A DNA stretch of 64,000 bases from Setomelanomma holmii (Eukaryota > Ascomycota > Dothideomycetes > Pleosporales > Phaeosphaeriaceae). The position numbers and the translations under genes were made by a program. Of the stretch, positions 57,115 to 64,000 are shown piece by piece. The notes below the pieces were generated by a model. It saw only the letters and a program-made list of their open reading frames with translations, was not told the DNA's origin and did no database searches. Where the stretch lies: the NCBI GenBank assembly GCA_010015745.1, contig ML978179.1:186001-250000 (forward strand), given 5' to 3'. The stretch's first letter is position 1. The number at the start of each line of letters is the position of its first letter.

Positions 57115-58933
57115 ATGATCCGACCGGCCGCTGTCGTCCGTGAGACATGGAGTCTCTACACACCTCTCGAGCGGCGGAACATCGCAATCTACATCGCTGG
57201 TATCATGATGTACAAATTCGGCCTTGAAGCATTCAATGGCTCGGTCATCGCGTTGGCAACGAACCGTTACGATGAACTCGAGAAGAAGACGCATACCTCC
57301 ATCACATTCCAACGCGTCGGCATTTTGACGGGATTGAATCAAGCGTTTCAGTGCGTGGGGTCCATTTTGATTGCACCCCTGATCAAGAGATATCCGACGA
57401 AGAACGTACTGGCTTGTGCCGTGCTCATTTTTGGATTCATGAGCAGTCTGTTGTTGATCTTAGATGCTGCGACTGGCGGCAAGTTCAGACCCAGCAAACA
57501 TCCACATGATGACTTCAGCTATTATGGCGACTATAATACGGACGCTATGATACCGATCTGTAAGTGCCCAATTTTTACCCATCTTCTTTGAGAGCAGTTG
57601 GAGTGCACGCCACGATGGTTGTTCAAGAGTGCCGCCCACTCGACACAGTCACTCTGCAGAGAGCGCTCTTCCTCATCCGCTTCTCGGAACCCTATCACTT
57701 GCCTGGGGAGTCCAATTCAGTTCCCGACCTCTGTTTCCAAGAACACCCTAGCGCATCAAGCGGTCGCCCTTACACTGCTAACAGTTAACAGTCTGTATCT
57801 CCGGTGTGGTGTATGGTATGGTTGAGCTTATTCGCCGTGTTATACCTCGCGATCTTGTGGGAGGGAACGTTCAGAAGTTGCGGCGCATGGATTCTCTCGT
57901 ACACATCTTCTACGAGATCTCTGGCACAGCTGGAGCGTTTACTACCGCTCTCGCGTTGATCCCCCACTTCGGCAACAACTTCTCGTTTCTGATCACGCCC
58001 ATCTTTTTCGCTGCGGCAGCCATCCTATGGTGGTTTGTAAATGATGGCGTGGAGCGCAGCGCAGCCCCGCTTGTACTAGAGAGCCAGCCAACTTACGTCA
58101 AGGCTGTCGCAGGCGGGTTCTACCTCTTCTTCGAATCGTGCTGGACTGGTGGCAAAATTATCTTCACGCACAGGAAGTTTGTCTGGCTGCTGCCCGGGTA
58201 TGCTGTCGCACTGTACGGTCATCGCTACCTCGAAAACGCCATTGCTCCTGCAATCGCTCGACGATATATGGGAAATTCTGCCTGGGCACAGATTATGGTT
58301 GGAGGCTCTAACTTTGGCGAACTTCTAGGTGCGCTATTCGTGTTCATGTTCACAAATCTAGTGAACACGCCAATGCCCTGGCTTCGAATCGATGCAATTG
58401 CGCTCCTAATCGTTTGGTACCTGCCCTACTGGCATCCCCCGAAGAACGACGTCGGCCAAGCTTGGATTGTCGCAGCCACTTTCCTGCCCATCAGCTTTGG
58501 TTGGGCCGCTGGCGACGTCTCACTGGCAGCATACATACAGGCATCCCTCACCCGCATCGAATCGCAGACATCGAATGTCTCCGCTCTCGGAGCCGTAATG
58601 GCTTTCCTATACTCGTTCTACATTGTCACGTACGCCATCGCCTCTGTCTGTCTTGGGACGTACATCGATCGGGTTTCGGATAGAAATAATGACGAGGTGC
58701 AATCTGCCATCTTCAATGTGGCCGCCGTACAGTTCACTGTAATATCAGTCCTGGTTATGACGGCGACTTTCGTTCCTAAGGGTGCATTTGCACTCAACCC
58801 CAAAATGCTCTCAGAACAGCCGCTCGACACGGATCTGGAAGACGAGGAGTTTGAGTACGTGCCCGGTGTGCAAGTCCGGAGCAAGCAAAGTCATGATAGT
58901 CACGAGATGGTCAGCAGGGCAAATAGCTCCTGA
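57115..58933 (+). CDS. MFS-type membrane transporter, substrate unknown
   Basis: Exons 57115-57559 and 57792-58933 (528 aa). The 232-bp intron is unusually long for this window; splicing joins DAMIPIF to CISGVVYGMVELIRRVIPRD. The N-terminus has ERRNIAIYIAGIMMYKFGLE. Then come helices with GILTGLNQAFQCVGSILIAP and LACAVLIFGFMSSLLLILD, the block MDSLVHIFYEISGTAGAF, and PHFGNNFSFLITPIFFAAAA. The C-terminal half holds VVWLLPGYAVALYGHRY-like and MVGGSNFGELLGALFVFMFT segments. The tail is acidic then Ser-rich. The family is widespread in filamentous fungi; the substrate cannot be read from motifs. Confidence 0.82.
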
Positions 58934-59990
58934 GCGTCCTTTCAGTACATATTTCCAGCGTTCTAGCAGCACAATATGGTAACTCGTCAAACATCTGCCC
59001 AATTGTCCACGATGAAGCAGCTTACACACGACAACAATGAATGCTCTTTCATTGCCAAGCCGAGTTATACTCTCCAAATCAACGCAAGACTTCCCATTTT
59101 GTCACTTTGACTGAATGCTAATTTCACTGATCGAATCGGGCACCCTGCTGGAAGCGAACTCCATCATACCCACTTCTCCACGCACATCAATTTAGTTCGG
59201 CCATGATTCACAATCTCAACCCACACGTGATGAGTGTCGCGAATATTATGGAATCTTCCGCCTTCAAGGCGCTCATCATACCATGGTCGCTTACCGTGGA
59301 CCAAGGCTTCATACCCTGAAGCAGAAGGTGACCTCCGCCGCGCTCCGGCGGCAGTAACATCGAGCTTTCCAGACCGCATGCACCGAAATACGATGCCTCT
59401 CAGCTGCCAATCTTATGCCGTGAATCTCCTTCCTTACAAGCTCCTAGAACAACGTCGTGGCGAATAAAGACTGGGTTGCTCGGTGCTCGACAAGGGGTTG
59501 TTCCACATGGAGAACGCCGCCAAGACACACGTGGACCGGATGCGCCTTCCGAATGGTCGGACGCCGCGCTCCAAACTGAGGCATCCTATCATCATTCCTC
59601 ATCGCTGCCAAGCAAAGCTTCGCTGCAGTCTCCCACTCGAAGGCGGTTTTGCTTTTAACGGAGCGGGCAGCATGTGCGGATTCCGTTCTGGATCGCGCGT
59701 CTACGCCTCTCGCGACCGCAGCACTCCGTACCCATGAATGGGGCCGCGCGACGTATCACGATTTTGACAGCCGCTTCCGCTGCAACACACGTGCATGCGC
59801 ACTCAGCCAGCTAGTCAGGCTTAATGCTCAGAGACCCTGGGCGCATTCTTCTCGCTGCAGACCTATTGGCATCTCGACACATCGACGTCTTTGGCATCAG
59901 GTCTGACAGCTGGTGCGATTCCAGGCCTGGCCGGCCGCATCGAGGGTGTTGGAATATATCGCTCACCAACACTTTGGACCCTGATGAACC
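58934..59990. other. Intergenic, nothing recognised
   Basis: About 1 kb. No protein-like frame. The right half is presumably the bHLH promoter. Confidence 0.45.
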
Positions 59991-61004
59991 ATGCAGCCTT
60001 ATCCTCAGCAACCACATCCGCCAGAGACCGACAGGCACGAGAATAGCCATCGAGGCCCTCTAAGTAGAACATGGCCACAGCTATTCAAGAAGAGAAGGAG
60101 ATATAGTCCCGTGAGAGAAAGTGCGCAACAAGCAGCCCAACAGCAACAACAAGCACAGTCAATACCCGTGCCACAACAATATCCGCCACCGCAACAAGTA
60201 CAATCACCAATACATCCTATACAACCTATCAAGTCGCCATCCATAACAACAGAGTCTATAGCGTCGCCATTATCGTCGATACGCTCACCCTCACTAGCAG
60301 CAGATACCGCAAGTACGATATCATCAATATCACATGCCTCATCAGCACCGTCCAAAAAGGTCCCGATTGCGCGGAGAAAGAGCAGCATTGCTCCCGCTGG
60401 CAGTAATGGTATGCTCCATTCCTTTCGAATCAGATCCCCATGAACCGCACTTTCCGCCCCATGCCAAGTCCCGTGACTTATATCTGGGCGCCTAATCTTG
60501 TAATCTCAGATCCCATACTTACACACATCAGGAGCCGGAGGCGTAACAACACCACAAGCCGACCTTTTGGCGACAAAATCCAACTATGAGCTCATATCAT
60601 CCGGTGAGCATTTGGAGATGGGTCTGCAGTTCAGCACCGCCATGGCCACGGGAGTTATGATGAAACGTGCGACACATCGAGCAGCTGAGCAAGCCCGGCG
60701 AGATCGGATGAAGACCGCCATGGTCGATCTTGCGGAGTTTCTGCTAGACGGCGAAGTTACTTTCGGAAGTGGAACCACGTGTTTCGTTGTCATGCGTGGC
60801 GAAGCTAATGACGGTGAGGGAGATGTGAAGGACGGAAAGAAAGGGGAGAAAGGTGCACCAGGTGAGAAGAGGACGGTCAACAAGGCGCGACTGATTGAGA
60901 TGGCGTTGGAAAAGATGAAAGCGCAGGAGACGGAAATCGAGACGTTGAGGAAAGAGCTGCAAGACTTGAAAGCAAGCCCGGATCAGATGGATACGACGGA
61001 GTGA
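59991..61004 (+). CDS. bHLH transcription factor (Pho4/NUC-1-like)
   Basis: Exons 59991-60408 and 60532-61004 (296 aa) if translation starts at 59991; a more upstream exon cannot be excluded. The N-terminal part is Gln/Pro/Ser-rich (AQQAAQQQQQAQSIPVPQQY) and disordered, with ARRKSSIAPAGSNG at the splice junction. The bHLH is in exon 2: basic region KRATHRAAEQARRDRM with the E-box-reading His, Glu and Arg; helix 1 KTAMVDLAEFLLDG; a long loop; helix 2 VNKARLIEMALEKMK running into a leucine-type coil QETEIETLRKELQDL. The H-E-R basic pattern suits CACGTG binding as in Pho4/NUC-1, phosphate-starvation regulators. That role is inferred. Confidence 0.8.
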
Positions 61005-61781
61005 TAGGGATGATGAGATCCATGGGTTTGGGTGAAGATGTCGAGCGTCGCATGATATCCATTATGACACTTTTCTTGTTAATACTTCTTCAAGACGAGT
61101 ATAGGGTAGCAGCATTGGGCATTATTCATGTCCCCTCAAGCATTGCTACGAGGAAACGGAATGCTTGCTTGTCTTTGCATATCCGAAAGGGTTTGCGCTT
61201 CGCTTTCTTCCAGCCAAGTTCCTTCATCCTTCCATCGTCCAGCTTCTACCTCTTTACAGCATTCTTGCAACACACTCCTATCATTGTCATGCCTTCTGCC
61301 CATACGACCTGTCTAGGCTCCTGTTCCACATTATGCTCCATCTCTCACCGCGCCACATTGTACTCCGGATATGCCATACATTCTCCCAATCTACGGTCTC
61401 GCAGGGCGCGTCTAGGGCGTTACCTCGTTATCGTATCAAAATTCTCAGTAGGTTATTGAGAGTTCAGACTACCGCAGACTGTTGCACGAATGTAATAATT
61501 TGCTAATTACACGTGATCTCTTCAAATTGACAGACTTCTTAGACGCGCTGTGCAAGACCCACAGCTACAGCTCTAGAGAGAGATACTCTTAGCTGCCCCA
61601 CAATACCCTGCACACCTATGCTCAGTTAGACATTACTTTCCATAACCTCAGCGCAATGTTGCTTCTGGAAGCGCATCATAGGACTGAGCCTTTCCTATAC
61701 ACTCGCATACAAATCTACTTCAACTTCCTTCTGCACCGCGCGACAGCCACCTTTTGTTACCAAGTCACAGCATAGCCCATC
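61005..61781. other. Intergenic, nothing recognised
   Basis: About 780 bp; CT-rich in the right half, as expected for the cupin promoter/5' UTR. Confidence 0.45.
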
Positions 61782-62318
61782 ATGCCTTCTACCCCATACC
61801 ATCGCGTCTTAAGACCCGTCATCCTACACACCTCCGACATCTCCCTTATGTCGCCCCAATCCTTCCCTTCCTCCGCTCAAGGCATCGTATCCTGGAAAAC
61901 ACTCTTCTCGTCCCCCCATACGCCCACAGACAGCCTGACCGTTGGAATCGCCACATGTCCAGCTGGATCTGGCACATCACGTCCCATCCAGAATCAAAAT
62001 CAAGCCGGATCTCCCAAACCAGGACCAGGCCATTTAAAATCCCATCGTCATGCCCACGCAGAGATGTATTACGTGACTGCTGGGAAGGGGTGCGTGACGA
62101 TTGATGGGATTGAGTATGAGGTGAGGAAGGAGAGTGTGGTGTTTATCCCGGGGAATGCGGAACATGGGATTAGGAATACGGGCACTGAGGAAGGGGAGGA
62201 AGGGGGTGATCTGGTTTGGTTGTATGCTGTTGCGGCGGATGGGTTTCGAAAGATTGTGTATCGGTTTGATGAGCCAGGGCCGGGGTCGGGGAAGAAAAGA
62301 CGATTGGCAAAGCTTTGA
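61782..62318 (+). CDS. Single-domain cupin protein
   Basis: Single exon, 178 aa (MPSTPYHRVLRPVILHTSDI). Cupin motif 1 is SHRHAHAEMYYVTAGKG, with two His and a Glu as metal ligands. Motif 2 is KESVVFIPGNAEHGIRNTG with the third His. The C-terminus returns to the barrel (LVWLYAVAADGFRKIVYRFD). The metal site is complete, so a catalytic or small-molecule-binding role is plausible; the substrate is unknown. Codon use shifts from C-rich in the first half to G-rich in the second half. Confidence 0.85.
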   Translation: MPSTPYHRVLRPVILHTSDISLMSPQSFPSSAQGIVSWKTLFSSPHTPTDSLTVGIATCPAGSGTSRPIQNQNQAGSPKPGPGHLKSHRHAHAEMYYVTAGKGCVTIDGIEYEVRKESVVFIPGNAEHGIRNTGTEEGEEGGDLVWLYAVAADGFRKIVYRFDEPGPGSGKKRRLAKL

Positions 62319-62631
62319 GCGCTTTTCATGATGTAAATAGGTGGATTGGTTGCGTTGGATGATGGCACTGTATACACCCTGCTGGGGGCAAAGATGTGCT
62401 GTAGTGTAAGAATGTAACTGGATATCTTGGATCAAGTACCTCGATTACATCACAGGAGGGATAGCATGCACGGTGGCTTAAGCTGCAGAGGTCTTGCTAT
62501 GCAGTGCAGGATAATATTGAGATACTTTGACATGGAAAAACCTCAGCTAAGGTAGGTTGAGGATACCCTACCGGTCTATTCAAGGACACAGCCCCGCGAC
62601 TCAGAGGAGGGATTCATCAAGACCGGGACGG
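62319..62631. other. Convergent 3' flanks, nothing recognised
   Basis: Between the cupin gene and the minus-strand F-box-like pseudogene. Confidence 0.4.
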
Positions 62632-63479
62632 AAATGTTACCTCGAATCCTGAGGGATCATGGAACACCACTTCCGCCTCTTCAAAAAGCCCCTCATCGGA
62701 AATCAGGGCTCGAAGTGAGTCATTGCCTTGCACGTAGATACCTCCTTGAAGCTGGTAGACACTTCCATGAAACGTGCCAACAAGGATATTCCACTTCTCA
62801 TCGAAGTATGCACTAAATGGGTGGAAGGCATCCGCAGCTGCATTTCCCTGGAAGATCTCGATCCAACAATGTTCGAGTTTGAATTGTTTGCCTGGCTTGA
62901 CCTTGACGATATCCGGAAGAAACTCATTTCAGAAGTCCACGGACCCGAATCAAGTACAGAGGTCAAGGCTCTGGATCATTACGGCAATCGAATTGATCTC
63001 GGTTTCTAGCCCGCCGTAACCCAGCCGGTAATGCTCGATGCGAAGTTTTAACAATTGACACAATGGCTGAAGCTTCGCAACGAGTTTGTGAAGTGTCCGA
63101 GTCCCCGTGTGATCAATCACCAGGTGGGTGAGCGCCGATTGCACAACAACTTCGAAGAACTGTTGTCCGTCATGCGAGTGGTCTATCACAAAGCGCCGAA
63201 GAGTCACTCGTTTCAGTGACTTGCGGAGTATGGATCCCAGGTCGAAGCATTCAACGCCGTACATCTAATGCTAATGGGTCCCGTGTATCTATTGTTGGTG
63301 ATCCCGCAAGTGACGCAACGAGGTTGTCGAGCCTGGGCAAAAAACCGACGGTCCTTTCATGTTGGAATCAACATGACGCAAATCATGCTCATCAGCTCAA
63401 CCGGCATATTCTGAAGTTATGCCGAAGGCATCTTGGTGGAAATGGAGTCTTGTAGTGTTGCTGTGGTGAAGGTGTTCAT
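62632..63479 (-). pseudogene. F-box-like protein gene, decayed
   Basis: From an ATG at 63479 the minus strand reads through a TAA into NMPVELMSMICVMLI (an F-box-like start), a further stop, then FFAQARQ and a frame change. It continues as YGVECFDLGSILRKSLKR, FVIDHSHDGQQFFEVVV and LQPLCQLLKLRIEHYRLG to about 62950. A further frame change and stop lead to EFLPDIVKVKPGKQFKLEHC, WIEIFQGNAAADAFHPFSAY and VVFHDPSGFEVTFP near 62640. The order and composition look like a fungal F-box protein with a long C-terminal domain. Several lesions mean it is not functional. Confidence 0.45.
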
Positions 63480-64000
63480 GAGTTGAGTGAATCTCGTGGT
63501 TATGGGATGCCATGGCGATAGAGGGAAGACTTCCTCCGTACCCTTATATACGTAGATACGCATTGTGGGCGTGTATATATTTCTGCTGCGTAGTCAGAAA
63601 GTCAAGCGATAAAGAAAGGCATGGTTCTTGGACAATGTCATCCAACCGATCAGCGCGCGTTCGCTTTCTTTCGGCAACGTGCCAATATTATCAGCAAGCG
63701 CTATACATGTCATTTAGATGAATGTAGACTAGTAACATATTCGTCTCTTCTCCTTCGGCTCCAGCTTCTGATGGTGCGATAGACCTAGCTGATGTCTCAG
63801 TGACAAAGCAGAAAGAGCGTCCACACTCGACATTTGGAAAGAAGTGCCAAGACATTAGCATGGACCTTGGACGTAAACCAATAGTGGATATGCTAGTACG
63901 TCTGATTCAGGTTTGTCTCATTGAGGTATGATCACGAAATCTGCTTATGAAGACACCTCGTGCGATGATTGCATTTCGCATTGAAACATACTATTCAAAC
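63480..64000. other. Right end of the window, nothing recognised
   Basis: 520 bp with short frames only. Confidence 0.4.

Noticed and set aside
60005..60388. Minus-strand frame with a run of Cys residues
   Set aside because: The Cys run is the antisense of a CAA/CAG (Gln) tract in the bHLH gene.

Overview
This is a nuclear contig of a filamentous ascomycete (Pezizomycotina). Most genes are interrupted by one to four short introns of about 45-110 bp with GTRNGN donors and CTRAY branch sites. The gene set is fungal: Atg27, Erg24, Ede1, Wwm1-like, Cwc21, Cog1 and fused PABA synthase. HET, NLR and pectate lyase genes suggest a plant-associated or plant-debris species. A dothideomycete is my guess from protein style, not something the sequence proves.

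Layout. 1-1873 is the 3' part of a SLIP-GC-like large GTPase. 2.4-3.6 kb holds two decayed, mutually similar Cys-rich reading frames. 3.9-7.2 kb is a divergent ATG27 / ERG24 pair. Just 3' of ERG24 lie six imperfect hairpin repeats (7183-7556) whose stems covary around a conserved internal loop. 7.9-9.1 kb is a broken multi-unit C2H2 zinc-finger gene. 10.9-16.1 kb carries the ADP/ATP carrier, a Pro-rich protein and a PL1 pectate lyase. 16108-21309 is a 5.2-kb element bounded by about 80-95 bp inverted repeats and TA dinucleotides; its recognisable cargo is a HET-NACHT-WD40 (HNWD) NLR gene with a damaged WD40 end. 21.5-32.3 kb holds a FAD oxidoreductase, a Wwm1-like WW protein, EDE1, a probable mitochondrial protein and an SDR. 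32.7-34.4 kb is a 7TM-RGS gene broken by two stops and a frameshift. 36.5-48.0 kb is a housekeeping run: GGC1, YPT1, an MFS transporter, PABA synthase and COG1. 49.7-53.3 kb holds a broken HET gene, an orphan frame and an F-box-like protein. 53.8-62.3 kb has CDC123, CWC21, an MFS transporter, a bHLH regulator and a cupin. The right end (62.6-63.5 kb) has an F-box-like pseudogene.

The genes do not form one pathway. Conserved cell-biology genes (membrane traffic: ATG27, EDE1, YPT1, COG1; mitochondrial carriers: AAC, GGC1; sterol and folate synthesis) are interspersed with decaying accessory genes (HET, NLR, zinc-finger, RGS, F-box). The best candidates for something undescribed are the covarying hairpin array downstream of ERG24 and the inverted-repeat-bounded element that carries an NLR.
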